Made by a program: the position numbers and the translations under genes
The notes under the pieces: model-generated
Databases searched by the model: none
Seen by the model: only the letters and a program-made list of their open reading frames with translations
What the model was told of the DNA's origin: nothing
Shown: one piece after another, positions 43,996-54,559 of the stretch
How positions within the stretch are numbered: the first letter of the stretch is position 1
How the letters are laid out: each line of letters begins with the position of its first letter
NCBI GenBank assembly: GCA_951640165.1
Contig: OX621240.1
Coordinates: forward strand, 12,102,713-12,166,712
DNA: 64,000 nt
Origin: Pseudoips prasinana
Lineage: Eukaryota; Arthropoda; Insecta; Lepidoptera; Nolidae
Direction: 5' to 3'

Positions 43996-44095
43996 TAATC
44001 ATTTATTTCAGATTCATCCATATTTGTTAGTATAATTGCGAGCTTACAAACTAGTGTTAGTAATAAATAACAACAATATTACTGGTGGTGAACTG
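43996..44095 (-). mobile_element. LINE 3' tail (third type)
   Basis: The minus strand ends ACTAACAAATATGGATGAAT then CTGAAATAAATGATTATTATT-like, preceded by TTTGTAAGCTCGCAATTATA. I recognise this as a frequent lepidopteran LINE 3' end. Confidence 0.6.
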
Positions 44096-44173
44096 ACCGA
44101 TGATGGTGGAAATTACTATACGACTGTGTGCAGCCGTATCCAGCGAGCCTAACTAAAATTAATAAGAATTTAT

Positions 44174-44356
44174 TTGATATTATACAGAACAACACTGGCT
44201 AAAAGACACGCACATTTTCTTAAAAAATCACTTTATAACAAAGCCAACAAACACCTCAATATATACCCGTTAACCAAATGGAATGTCAAAAAGAAAGTTT
44301 TCAACTGGTTACATACATTAAACTACGATGCCACAGAAATTCTTCTCAGTAGTTAA
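44174..44356 (+). pseudogene. LINE ORF C-terminal remnant
   Basis: Reads AHFLKKSLYNKANKHLNIYP, then LTKWNVKKKVFNWL and YDATEILLSS then stop. This is the typical last segment of a Jockey-type LINE ORF2. The upstream part is absent and the neighbouring LINE tail (43996-44095) is on the opposite strand. Confidence 0.7.
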
Positions 44357-44359
44357 AAA

Positions 44360-45700
44360 GCTTATGTTTATAATATTTCCTTCTTGTCTCGATGTTTTAC
44401 TAATTATCTCAATTTCACTTTCTCAATTTCCTTATGCGGACTAACATAGTGCTCGAACATCCAGACACGTTATTTCTCACGCTTTTGCATCTCCATCACT
44501 CACTACACTTTCACACACATACATTGCACACACCCTAGATTTAATTATATTTTGTAAACTTCTCCAGTCGTAGTCAGAACGAAGAACCACTGATGACTCA
44601 AAATACAGGTTTTACCTAGTTTGAGAGTCAGAGGCCACTCAAGTCTGCTACTTGTACAATCATAGCATATGTTTTATAATAATTTTAACGCTGATGTAAA
44701 GTACGACACGCATCAGCTTAGAATCAGAATCTTTATTTTTATTAGTATTAGCTGCCTATTGTATAATGACTATGACTGTTATTTAGTTTATAATTTTTTT
44801 GTAATTTGTAACTGTTTTGATTGAACAATATAAAAATAGTAATAGGAAACAAGGCGCCTGGGCCAAAACGAGAAAGGAAACCTTGTCTTTTCTTTTTTGG
44901 TGCAGGGATATCTAAATTGGCTACCGAACAGCATATTGCGAAAAACAGAGATATAGTCTTTCCGACGTACAATAAAAAAAAATTACCGTCCACTTCAAAC
45001 TCGCAGTAACGACTAAAGAGTTCTGTCCTGGAGATGGAGACCTCCAGCATATGATAACGTTACGTCATACAAAAAAGTTCCTCTAGATTTATATTTTCTT
45101 GTCATATATACTTTACCGTATTCTAAACTGTAGGATTAAACAATTTGTCCTTCAATCCATTTACATATTTTTTTAGATTCTATTGATACTCACACGTACG
45201 TTACCCTAGAAGATGGTATCTGTCGGAAATAAAGCGCATTAAAATGACATCATTGCGCGTACAAAGTACTCACTCACTCATCTATAAATATATTAAGTAA
45301 GAAAAGATGCTCGGTTTTTTCAGATCTCTTTTGAATGCCGGAGACCCTTTCTTATAGACAGACAATAACTCACCAGCGGATTTTATACTCTTTGTAACGT
45401 TCCCTCAATAGAGAAACTAATAGAATGAAAATTATTTTTCCGCGTCTTTTACGCTATTTTCTTAGGATCAGTTACCTTGTTAGGTATTAACGCACCAATT
45501 CTGTTATCTATTGAAGAAAATTATATTTATTTTTAATGTGAATTTCAGAGAAGAGGACTTGATACTTTTTTAGGTTGCGTGGGTTTAGTTTCATTTTAGC
45601 ATTTAGCGGAAAAGTACTGAAATTTATTCGGATTAAAATATGTGCCATTATGTCTTGAAGAAAATTCTCTGGACTATTTTGTATTGTAACAGGTAATTAC
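44360..45700. other. unannotated stretch
   Basis: No gene recognised. The overlapping open frames at 44748-45050 and 44821-45009 lie on opposite strands and show no domain. Confidence 0.4.
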
Positions 45701-45708
45701 TTAGCCGA

Positions 45709-45905
45709 AGTGAGGGTTGACGGCATAGGTACACCGAATGTTTCTGGGTAGGGTTTTATAGAATGGGTGCCTGACCAAAATGTGCATAGACCACGAAAAC
45801 GATGGCTTGATGATCTGTATACTTACATAAAACAACGGCAGAAGCAAAATGGTGACTAAGAAAAATTCAAGGATTTGGAAGAGACTTTCGAAAGCGTAGG
45901 TTTCC
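45709..45905 (+). pseudogene. LINE reverse transcriptase C-terminal remnant
   Basis: The frame around 45773 reads DQNVHRPRKRWLDDLYTYIK and ends at TAA near 45857; the next frame gives KFKDLEETFES. Matches the RPxxRWxDDL motif near the end of LINE ORF2 proteins. Frameshifted and short. Confidence 0.65.
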
Positions 45906-45909
45906 AAAG

Positions 45910-47460
45910 ATTAATTCAAAAAACTTAATTCAGATACATTGTTAAATGTGCAACACTCTTTATCAGCAAAATTAAATACCATATTGTGAATTACAAACAA
46001 GCATGATAGATATATACGACTTTGAATAATACGAAATGGTTCATTAGTGTTTACTGCAACCTCATTTTTAACTGCCACACCTCGCAACAAAGTTTGTTCA
46101 TTTACGTCTGTCATAAAGGTTAGAAAGTTATGTACTAAAATTGTAATGGTTTAGTACTTTGAATGAAAGATTTTAAGATACCCAGTGATGTGACCGAGAC
46201 TAAGCTGTAGGCTATCGTAGCAGATAGAACAAAGTTCATATGGTGGCTTGCTGTAAATATACTGAATAACGAGTTGCCAACGCATCAGTGACAGAATTAT
46301 CAGGGTGTGGCGGGCAGTCACTAGGCGAGTTCAGTAAGTAAATTGAACTCATACCACACACACACCACAAATCACAATATGGATCAGGCGATTGCTGAAT
46401 GGAGCGGAATCGAAATCATAAGAGTGTTGAGAGAGGTATTTGTTGGCATAGTTAGTGATAGGCTTATTTATTTTTATTGTACTCTATGTATTGTATACCA
46501 TAAAGAATTACTGAACTGATCTTATCGACTAACAAATTCTTCGAAATACGAGGTTTCGGTAATTGATAACAGCAAAGATACAAATTGAAATATTTTGATT
46601 CGCCCTCGGTGAAGAGTATCGAACTTTTTACCAGTATATTATTTTATATAAGTATATTAAGTGTTGCCATGTTTGTTGCAAATGACATAATTAAGGTTAT
46701 TTACATCTCACAGTACAAACCATGTTTAAAATCACCAATACGCAATTTGTGCAAAGTTTCAATTTTAGATTGACTTCAGACAAATCATAAAATCATTAAG
46801 TATTATCCGTCATAGCCTTGTATTAACTTACTATTATTCGAGCGCTCGACCAATTTGTAGCCTAAAATAATAGTTACGAAGTTTTCGTGATTTAGTTTGT
46901 TTTATTCCTATCTAAAATATCGTCGTATTTAAGTTGACCCAATTCTGTGGGTAGTGTCGTATCATTACTAAACGGATACTAAGGTAATAAAATATAAAGT
47001 TAAGCTGCCAGAACTACTATACATTTAAAGAATATCAATTCCAAAAAGTTTTCACAATAAAATAGTTTGTTTCAAAACAATAATTATATTCGTACTAAAG
47101 AGGTTGTGGTATCATTTAAATAGTCTAGTATACAACAACTAAAGTAGCATTGTCAAGAATATACTAATCCAATAAGTGTTCGTTTGCTTTTTTTCACAAA
47201 CATCGTATTTCTAGCTTTGACAAATTACATTGTGTTTCTCTTTGTCATTTTTAAAGCGAAATATCAAGGAGCGGTGTACTAATAAATTCCATTATTTGTA
47301 GCTCTATTTTGCACTCGTAGTATGTTCGAGCTTTTGTTGTGCCGTTCTGAATAAGTCTTATGACATTATAAGAGAATCTCTGAGCTGAATTTCAACTTTC
47401 AGTCGTTGTATTGATCAGTCACCTAGTAAATTTAAACCGATAAGTTAAGTAATTCGAAAT
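45910..47460. other. unannotated stretch
   Basis: About 1.5 kb with no recognisable gene or repeat. Confidence 0.4.
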
Positions 47461-47463
47461 ACT

Positions 47464-47778
47464 GATCTAAGAGAGCGTTGTGGTGTGAAAGAGGATGTAG
47501 TCACAAAGATTGAAAAATGAATGCTGAGATGGTTTGGCCATTTAGAAAGAATGAATGAAAGAAGATTGACCATAGAAGTATACCTGGCCTGTGTGAACGG
47601 AACCACCGGAAGGGGAAGACCTCGTCGAACATTCTCTGACCAAATCGGAGACGTTCTCAAGAAAATGCAGGTCAGAAGTACTCTAAACCGGCGAGCATGT
47701 ATGAAGACTATAATGACAGTAATCGAGGCAAAAGACGTGTGCAAAGATCGTGACAAATGCAAATCGTTTAATTTCTAA
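47464..47778 (+). pseudogene. LINE ORF C-terminal domain, one internal stop
   Basis: Reads CGVKEDVVTKIEK, a TGA stop (47518-47520), then [39 protein letters not shown] and [10 protein letters not shown]. The frame is constant across the TGA, which probably came from a Gly codon. This domain is frequent at the end of lepidopteran LINE ORFs. The reverse transcriptase catalytic part is absent. The 30231 remnant (-) is the same family. Confidence 0.85.
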
Positions 47779-47925
47779 GCATTTCCATGCTTCGGAGGGT
47801 ATGTGAAGCTGACAGTCTGGTTGTTGTCATTAGGAAACAGTCATTCAGTTAAGACAGAGGCTCGCTGAGCGGCTTAAACAACTTTGACACTAGGATAAAT
47901 ACTACACCCTAAATATACTAGAACA
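47779..47925 (+). mobile_element. 3' UTR of the 47464 LINE
   Basis: ATTTCCATGCTTCGGAGGGT, GAAGCTGACAGTCTGGTTGT, TGTCATTAGGAAACAGTCAT and AACAACTTTGACACTAGG. Related fragments at 42035 and 60193. Confidence 0.75.
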
Positions 47926-48359
47926 CATAATTATCCACATCAGAATAGTGGGTGCTATCTAACAGTATGCGAAGTCATTTATTCCAATGTTTCATCAACA
48001 TCCGATTTCGGCTTCCTCGGATCCTAAAGGCATTCATAAAGACGAAAATTATGCTAATTTCTTATCCATAAATATATTATTTATGCGAAATTGTATTTCG
48101 ATCTCCGCTCTGTCCATTAAACTTTATGGAATGGGATTTATCGCAGTTTTGTATATAATGCCTGTCTGATAATGGGAAAGTAATTCTAATGTTGAATATT
48201 AAAAAAGGTTACACTCACACTTAAAAAGCTTTTCTTGGAACTTGTAATCTTATACACAGCATGGAGCCAGTTTACTTGCCTCAGATTAAAGAAATATCTA
48301 CCTATATTAAGAGCTGGGGCTTTCTAACAGGGGTTGTATTAAATGGTATAGATAATATT

Positions 48360-48470
48360 TTTTAAGTCAAATACACCCAAATCGTGCTTTTCCATAAGAA
48401 CCGCCGTCATAGGGAAGTCTTAGAAGCTCCGGATCTAAGACTTCCCTATGACGATAGCATGACTTAACTA
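48360..48470. repeat. fold-back with perfect 20-bp inner hairpin
   Basis: CGTCATAGGGAAGTCTTAGA (48405) pairs with TCTAAGACTTCCCTATGACG (ending 48453). Outer TTAAGTCA pairs with TGACTTAA after an unpaired bulge on the left. Confidence 0.8.
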
Positions 48471-48587
48471 GAACAAATCAAGGTTAACTGCCGCGGGGAC
48501 AAATGTACCCGTGGACGTTTTAGTCGTTAATAGAAACACTCGTGACATTATCGGAATCGCCGGCATGAAGTATGACCACTAAGGCCA

Positions 48588-48990
48588 GGCGCCCACTATC
48601 AATGGGCATCGGTGCGACTCGGTATAGTTCTGCCTTACGGCGGCTTCGGGCGCCTGAGAGCTGCGTCGGGCGATTTCGGGCTGCCTCGGCAGCCGTAAGC
48701 ACCCAAAATCTACTTCTTTGCTTTAAGGCTTCAAGTTTCTATTCTTCTTTATCAAAATGAACAATGAGAACTAAGTCCCAATCATTACGTGAAAACCGTT
48801 GTCCGTGTGTATTTATAATAAACGTTACGACTGCTCTGCGATGTTTCTGCCGCCCGCACTATTCTGAGGCTACTCAAAATCATCTAAAGCGTCCTTAGGT
48901 GTGCTTACGACTGCCAAGGCAGCTCTCAGAGGCCCGAAACCGCCGTAAGTCGCCCGAGCTGTACCGAGCCGCACCGATGCCCAACGCGTT
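48588..48990. mobile_element. GC-rich non-autonomous DNA transposon with long inverted repeats
   Basis: Left arm: TGGGCATCGGTGCGACTCGG, CTTACGGCGGCTTCGGGC, CTGAGAGCTGC and GCCGTAAGCAC. The right arm (48898-48983) carries all four in reverse complement and inverse order, with a 20-bp extra segment on the left. The interior is about 190 bp and AT-rich. The outermost left part reads GGCGCCCACTATCAATGGGC. Apparent ORFs over it on both strands are by-products. Confidence 0.8.
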
Positions 48991-49200
48991 TACCCTCCAT
49001 GACTCGTAGCTTGCATTTGTATCTATGAAATGGCCTTTCCGATCTTCGATAAGACGAGTGTCGTGCCTCTGTAATGTATTCTGTACGTCAAACTTTTAAT
49101 AGAGTAAGAGCAGATAATGTTTTGTTCAACCTCATTTTTTAAGAAACTTCATACTATCTAGAGATATTTTTACTGTAATTTCTGGTTAACACCGAGAGCG
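48991..49200. other. unannotated stretch
   Basis: No gene or repeat recognised. Confidence 0.35.
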
Positions 49201-49204
49201 ATTG

Positions 49205-49405
49205 ATATGTAAATAAAAAAAATATAAAAAAAAATAATAAAATCGTAAATAAAATGTCATATCTAAAAAAATGTTTTCATACAATCTGTGTAATATATCT
49301 ACGTAAAAATAATAATGTTTAATTAACTATATTACTACAAACATGTTCTGACCATTTACAAGCGATTTTTTAAAGTAAATAAAAACCTTTTTTATTTTAT
49401 TTTAC
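49205..49405 (+). mobile_element. LINE 3' tail (family L-tail 1), diverged
   Basis: ATGTTTTCATACAATCTGTG, ACTATATTACTACAAACATG, TTCTGACCATTTACAAGCGA and a TAAAAACCTTTTTTATTTTA end. Confidence 0.8.
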
Positions 49406-50035
49406 TTCTTTATTTAAATCCTTTTGTAGTTATTCGAAAATCTGGAAACTACAATACAACACAAATGTATTATTATATAACATTATTTACGGGCATTAAA
49501 GTGACCGAGTTGCATTGGTCGTGGTCACGGGATGACTTAACCATAACCATAACTTTCCAAATAATTTCGTATAATTATTATCCACAAAAGTTTGAAATTC
49601 TCAAAAAATATATATTTTCATACCATGTGCATTTAATTTTTTATTTATGTAACAAAAGTTAAAACTATGCTTCTACTTATCGTCTATGTATTTTATGGTA
49701 CAGTTGAAATATTAAATCGGCTGCCAATCATTGTAAGGGCTTGACACTCAATTTATCCCCGTCTTACGGGTGGTTTACTCCCCAAAATGACAATTATCTT
49801 CAGGTACATTTTGAGGTCCCGTAGACAACTTATGATGGACCGAGCTTATAAGAGATCAATTATAATAAAATATTCCAAATAAATATTGTGGAATGCTTCA
49901 AGAACTCTACCATGAAATTTATTAACTTGTAGAATATTGGCCTGTAAGGTATGCCAAAAACTTATATTCCTCGTACAGATATTTTGACGCTATTCTTGAA
50001 GATTTTGGTTTCATAATAATATTGCATAAGCTGTG
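49406..50035. other. unannotated stretch
   Basis: No gene or recognised repeat. Confidence 0.4.
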
Positions 50036-50039
50036 TCGT

Positions 50040-50177
50040 CAGATCTGAAAATACATATTCAAAATATACATATTAAAGGAACTCCCTCCTTCAATTTGAC
50101 AGTGCATTCAGATCTGAAAATACATATTCAAAATATATGTATTAAAGGAACTCTCTCCTTCAATTTGACAGTGCATT
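50040..50177 (+). repeat. 69-bp tandem duplication (two units)
   Basis: CAGATCTGAAAATACATATT...TTTGACAGTGCATT occurs at 50040-50108 and 50109-50177 with about four differences. As 69 is a multiple of three it keeps a 120-codon frame open (50033-50395), but that frame has no recognisable domain. Confidence 0.9.
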
Positions 50178-50459
50178 TTAGATATGAGATACCTAATCAA
50201 ATTCTGAGAACTATATTGAAAGCAACTTTCCTGTACGTTGATCTAAATACTTTTTTTCTTAAAATAAATAAAAGAGATGAAAAGGTCTTTGCAAATTCGA
50301 ACTATTCAAAATGCACTAAGCGTGGATGCTCCGGTGATCGATTGAAAGCAAAACCAGGTTACAGCATCCTGCTTAGTTACGTGGAGCAAAATTGATCTGT
50401 ATTCCGATAACCGGTAGTAGTATGAATGTATCATTTTATCTCTCTATTATTGGCAAGTA

Positions 50460-50576
50460 TAACATAAATGGAAGTCGCTGGATGCGGATAGCGCAAGACC
50501 GGCATTTGTGGAAATCTTTTGGGAGGCCTTTGTCCAGCCTTGCGTCTTTCGGCTAATATGACGATGGCGATAACAT
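50460..50576 (+). pseudogene. LINE C-terminal/3' end remnant
   Basis: GTCGCTGGATGCGGATAGCG, CAAGACCGGCATTTGTGGAA and TTGGGAGGCCTTTGTCCAG give RWMRIAQDRHLWKS, then a shifted EAFVQ-like piece. Same family as 37950 and 58925. Confidence 0.75.
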
Positions 50577-50579
50577 AAA

Positions 50580-51590
50580 TAAGGGCTGCTGAGCAAAACT
50601 GAGCATATCCCAATCTAAATCAGGAGCGAAGATAATGTAAGACACTCCTATTGAAAAGATGTCTATACTCTATAGACGATTTATAAATCAATATGTTATT
50701 AATTAAATAATTTATTAATAATAACTATTATTATATAATTAATTAATATTATTTGGATTTTTTATAATTAATAGTTTTTATCATAAATGTCTATGCATGT
50801 TCATGTACTTAATTTAAATTTATTGTACTGTTTTTTAATTCGTATTGTCTTTATGTTTCATGTTTATATAATATTCACACACAATTGAAATTGTTCATGA
50901 ATAAACGGAATTAAATTGTAATTGGGTACATACCTGCGTTGATTGTCGTAAGATGCGACTTAGGTTCAGTGAGGTATTTATTCAAAAGGAAGCCTGTACG
51001 CCACTGTTGTACCAAATTTGCTTAGCCAAAGATCTATTTAGGGTATCAGTGAGTTGGGTACGGTTTCATGGAGTTCATTATACGCCTTTTGGGAGCAACT
51101 GCAGGTATAGTAGAAATCACTTAATAACCTGGGTGGACGTTTGTTTCCTTCTGCGAGGTCACTTGGCAATGTACAGCAGAGCAGAGAGATGATTGAAGAT
51201 TTCCAAAGTATGATTCTCAGTTTTCTACCTTATTTGGTGACAATAAACTCCTTGGTTCTTAAGACTTTCGGTAATAGAGTAAATATAACAAGAACGACTT
51301 AAAATAAGCAAATACTCAATTGATTTATTCCTAAACTTGAAAATGTAAGACTTCGTCCGGGAACACTAACTCAGTTTTTTGCATCCCGGGATGGCAATTT
51401 AAGTTTCTCGTTTGCATTGGATATCTTTCCGAACGAATTGGTACGGAAACTATTAAATAAGTTACTTACTGTGCAATTGTAGGTTATATCTATTAACTTT
51501 GCAAGAATAATCATTAAAACTAAATTTATGCTCGTTTTAGATAGGTGTATTATTCTGTTTGTTCTTTATATTTCAATTTAGCAGTGGATA
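50580..51590. other. unannotated stretch
   Basis: No gene or recognised repeat in about 1 kb. 50690-50880 is strongly AT-rich. Confidence 0.4.
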
Positions 51591-51649
51591 TCCTTTTTAT
51601 TTAGGGATAACCAAGGCTCTAATCAGTGCTCGTGAGCAGATTTTGGCTA

Positions 51650-51830
51650 ACTCTGCAAAGCATGTTATAGAAGTACAGAGTGTGCGCAAACACAGTTGCA
51701 CTCTCTATTCTCTTACTCTCATAATCCGATGGGAGTGTCCCGTGGAGCACGTAAGCCGACAGCTTTTCGTGCTCCACGGGACACTGCAATGCAATACTGC
51801 CAATTCCCAGATAGTGGCTCTTTTTATTGT
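51650..51830 (-). mobile_element. SINE family D fragment carrying a hairpin
   Basis: GTGCGCAAACACAGTTGCAC and CTCATAATCCGATGGGA identify it on the minus strand. Between the GATGGGA motif and the GCAATACTGCCAATTCCCAG part, the usual segment is replaced by an 18-bp-arm hairpin (51734-51785). Confidence 0.7.
51734..51785. repeat. perfect hairpin, 18-bp arms, inside SINE-D
   Basis: AGTGTCCCGTGGAGCACG pairs exactly with CGTGCTCCACGGGACACT around a loop TAAGCCGACAGCTTTT. Confidence 0.9.
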
Positions 51831-51992
51831 CATACATGGAATTTGAACGCGTCACACAATATAGCACTAGAACTACGAGGCAGTACATACTACCTACATA
51901 GATGAGATGAACAGGGTTTCAGTTTAAATGACTCTATGTTCCATATTGATTGCTCACAGATTTTATTAGATGACAGCACCTTTATAAATGAA

Positions 51993-52332
51993 CTAGCTGT
52001 GCCCTGCGGTTTTACCCGCGTTAAATTTTATAAATTACACAATTTTTCAAATTCACAGCTCATCCCTCGTATGTGATAGCGTGATAATATGAAGCCTATA
52101 TGTTGACCCGACCTCTTAGTAATCATAAGTCATGCAAAATTTGAAGTAAATCCATGCAGTAATTTTTGAGTTTAGCCTAGACATACATACAGACAAACAG
52201 ATAAACAGACAAAAATCCTAAAAACTATATTTTTGGCTTGGATATCGATTCTACATCACGCCACAAGTATCCTTTTTAAAAAAAATTCAATGTACAGTTT
52301 TGACTTTTCTACGATTTTATTATATGTATAGA
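51993..52332 (-). mobile_element. Helitron-like element with alternative 5' end, 340 bp
   Basis: The 3' end (minus strand) is AACCGCAGGGCACAGCTAG next to a T, as in the other copies. The 5' end is TCTATACATATAATAAAATC, not the TCCTACTAATATTATAAA type. The body has GATAGCGTGATAATATGAAG and CAGACATACATAC-like segments on the plus strand. Confidence 0.75.
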
Positions 52333-52660
52333 TTATTTTTGTTTATAAATGTTACGAACTCAGATTGACGACAGCGAACCAACCTTATATTTTTTGAAGA
52401 TCCTATTATGTTTCTTATGATTTACTAATCACCCCAAACAACGCAATGTAAAACATTCACACTATTTACCTAAACCGCGTCTTAATAGAATTCCCTAATA
52501 ATGTTATCTTCCTGTAAAATGTAAATTAATTAAAATAGTAATTTATAGCTAAACAAGTTCTATTTAGCATCTTTATCAAAGTCGAGTCTCAATTTACCTA
52601 TAGCTTAAACAAAATCAGTCTTCATCCTAATTCTAATTAGAGATTAGTTTGATTGCTAAA
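52333..52660. other. unannotated AT-rich stretch
   Basis: No gene or repeat recognised. Confidence 0.35.
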
Positions 52661-52665
52661 CTATG

Positions 52666-52806
52666 ATACAGACACCAACACATCCAGCTACCCCAATCTA
52701 TTAAATTTATTTTATAAATTTTAAACTTTAACACGAAAGCATAAGGTTCACTTTCAATTGGGGAAATTTCACAGATTGGAGTAGCTTGATATGCTGGCGT
52801 CTGTAG
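52666..52806 (-). mobile_element. GTAC-MITE copy 6, diverged
   Basis: ATACAGACACCAACACATCC and ATATGCTGGCGTCTGTA, core GCATAAGGTTCACTTTC in reverse orientation. Ends slightly decayed (ATAC, TGTAGA). Confidence 0.8.
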
Positions 52807-52863
52807 AAACCGGGAATTATTTACAGTACTAACTTAGCTTTGTAATATAGGATTTATTAATTA

Positions 52864-53174
52864 CTAGCTGTGCCCCGCGGTGTTACCCACGTTAAACTTT
52901 ATAAATTATCACAGCTCCTCCGCCGGAGGTCATAGCGTGATAATATGTAGCCTATATGTTGACCCGACCTCTTCGTAAAAAAATGCAAAATTTGAAGTAA
53001 ATCCATGCAGTACTTTTTGAGTTTAGCCCGGACATACATACAGACAAACATTCTAAAAACTATATTTTTGGTTTCGATATCGATTGTAGATCGTCGACGC
53101 CCTAAGTATCCTTTAAAAATATATTCAATGTACAGTTTTGACTTTCCTACGATTTTATTATAATTATGTATAGA
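52864..53174 (-). mobile_element. Helitron-like element with alternative 5' end, 311 bp
   Basis: Sister of 51993-52332. Shared GCGTGATAATATGTAGCCTA, TATGTTGACCCGACCTCTTC and TTCAATGTACAGTTTTGACT. The minus strand starts TCTATACATAATTATAATAA and ends CCGCGGGGCACAGCTAG. Confidence 0.78.
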
Positions 53175-53249
53175 TATAGATCGTCTGTATGTGTTTAAAT
53201 TAGAAGACAGCACTTATCTACCAACTAATCACCTGTTTATTTTAAGAAG

Positions 53250-53325
53250 TCGTGAATTCGAAGGATTTCATACGCTATGACAGGCCAATGCAACGGGTAA
53301 ATGCTTGCCTTCCAAAGGTTAGCAT
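53250..53325 (+). repeat. duplicated flank plus SINE-B head, left copy
   Basis: GAATTCGAAGGATTTCATAC, GCTATGACAGGCCAATGCAA and GGGTAAATGCTTGCCTT parallel 53432-53497 in order. Confidence 0.65.
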
Positions 53326-53429
53326 AATGTTGTTTTTAGAGAGGTTTGCTCTAGTCACCGCGCTTAGCAGGCGAATTGGCGACGGAAGTGAGGTGGATGC
53401 TTGTACATAAGTGGCGCTATAAAAATAAT

Positions 53430-53830
53430 GAATTCGAGGGATTTCAAACGCTATGAAGGGCCGCTTGGCGTGGTAAGTAAATGCTTGCCTTTCACGCCGC
53501 AGGTCGTGGGTTCGATTCCCGGCCAGGACAGATATTATTGTGTTTGAACATGTCTGTTGATCTGGGTGTAATCATCTATATAAGTATCTATTTACAAAAG
53601 AAAAGTAGTTATTTTGTAATTATATCATACAACATTGTTTACCGATATTAACGCGACTAACCTTTATTGTTAGATATTATACCTGTTAACAATGTTGTAT
53701 AATTATGATACGCGAAAGATTAAAAGTGTATATTGTACTATAACGGTTATCTGGTTTCCATCGGCTCTGCTTAGTTTGGGGTTAAATGCCCGTGTGTGAA
53801 TAATGGATATATTATTACCAGGATATATTA
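53430..53830 (+). mobile_element. SINE family B interrupted by a palindrome
   Basis: The head reads GGCCGCTTGGCGTGGTAAGT, CTTTCACGCCGCAGGTCGTG and GGGTTCGATTCCCGG; the anticodon arm (CCTTTCACGCC) resembles tRNA-Glu. The body stops at GTAATTATA, and resumes after a palindrome at about 53712 to TCTGGTTTCCATCGGCTCTG and a CCAGGATATATTATTATT end. Confidence 0.82.
53624..53712. mobile_element. palindromic MITE (~88 bp) nested in SINE-B
   Basis: ATACAACATTGTTTACCGAT at the left is matched by GTTAACAATGTTGTAT at the right. AATTAT(A) is present on both sides and could be the target duplication. Confidence 0.7.
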
Positions 53831-53837
53831 TTATTAA

Positions 53838-54019
53838 CTAGCTGTGCCCCGTGATTTCACCCGCGTTATACTTTATAAAGTAAATAAAGCCTATGTGTTA
53901 ATCCAGGGTGTCATCTAACGCCATACTAAAATTTTATTAAAATCGCTTCAGCCATTAAGACGTGAAGAAGTAACAAACATACACACTCATAAACTTTCGC
54001 CTTTATAATATTAGTGTGA
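53838..54019 (-). mobile_element. Helitron-like element, 182 bp
   Basis: Minus strand: TCACACTAATATTATAAAGG start, GTTAGATGACACCCTGGATT middle, CACGGGGCACAGCTAG end. It begins 8 bp beyond the SINE-B tail. Confidence 0.8.
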
Positions 54020-54414
54020 AGTGTGATATACCGAACGCTTTTGCTTTTATATTAGAGTCAAACTTCTCTATGTTATTATAAGACCAGTTTAATATATTTT
54101 ATCTTTTGTATAATATTTCAAAATATAATTTCTACAAGTCTGTGTGTTCAAGTGGCCACACATACCGATATTCCTGCCAAGAAACCATATAACTACGGTT
54201 TTATTTGATCGTAATATCAAATATTACTCACTCTAGACACAAGAGCTAGGTACTCGTATATATCTGGCAATATTTTTATGACTTACTAATATTATGGCAT
54301 CACTTTAACCAATCAACAAATGGAACAAATTTTGGCACAGTCCTGTTCAGACTTCAGGCGGTTGGACGTATTGACGTCCGATTTTAGCAAAGTTGACATG
54401 CTATCTGGGGCAAT

Positions 54415-54551
54415 GTACGCCAGCACATGCAGTTACCCCAATCTGTCAAATTTCTTTTATAGATTTTAACTTTATCACCGAAGCATAAGGTTCACTTTCA
54501 ATTGGAAAAAAATTGACAGATTGGGGTAGCTTTATGTGCTGTCGTCTGTAC
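54415..54551 (-). mobile_element. GTAC-MITE copy 7, 137 bp
   Basis: The left end is shortened (GTACGCCAGCACATGC, missing AGAC) and the right end is TTATGTGCTGTCGTCTGTAC. Core GCATAAGGTTCACTTTC in reverse orientation. Confidence 0.82.
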
Positions 54552-54559
54552 TAACGAAA

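Noticed and set aside
48520..48760. Overlapping Arg/Ala-rich ORFs on both strands
   Set aside because: They are produced by the GC-rich arm of the 48588 TIR element.
50033..50395. 120-codon ORF with a 23-residue repeat
   Set aside because: The open frame results from a 69-bp tandem duplication that happens to be a multiple of three; no known domain and no copy seen elsewhere in the window.
53454..53525. Possible tRNA gene (good A and B boxes, anticodon-arm-like CCTTTCACGCC)
   Set aside because: The same head is followed by the SINE-B body here and in several other copies; no acceptor-stem pairing closes it. It is a SINE head.
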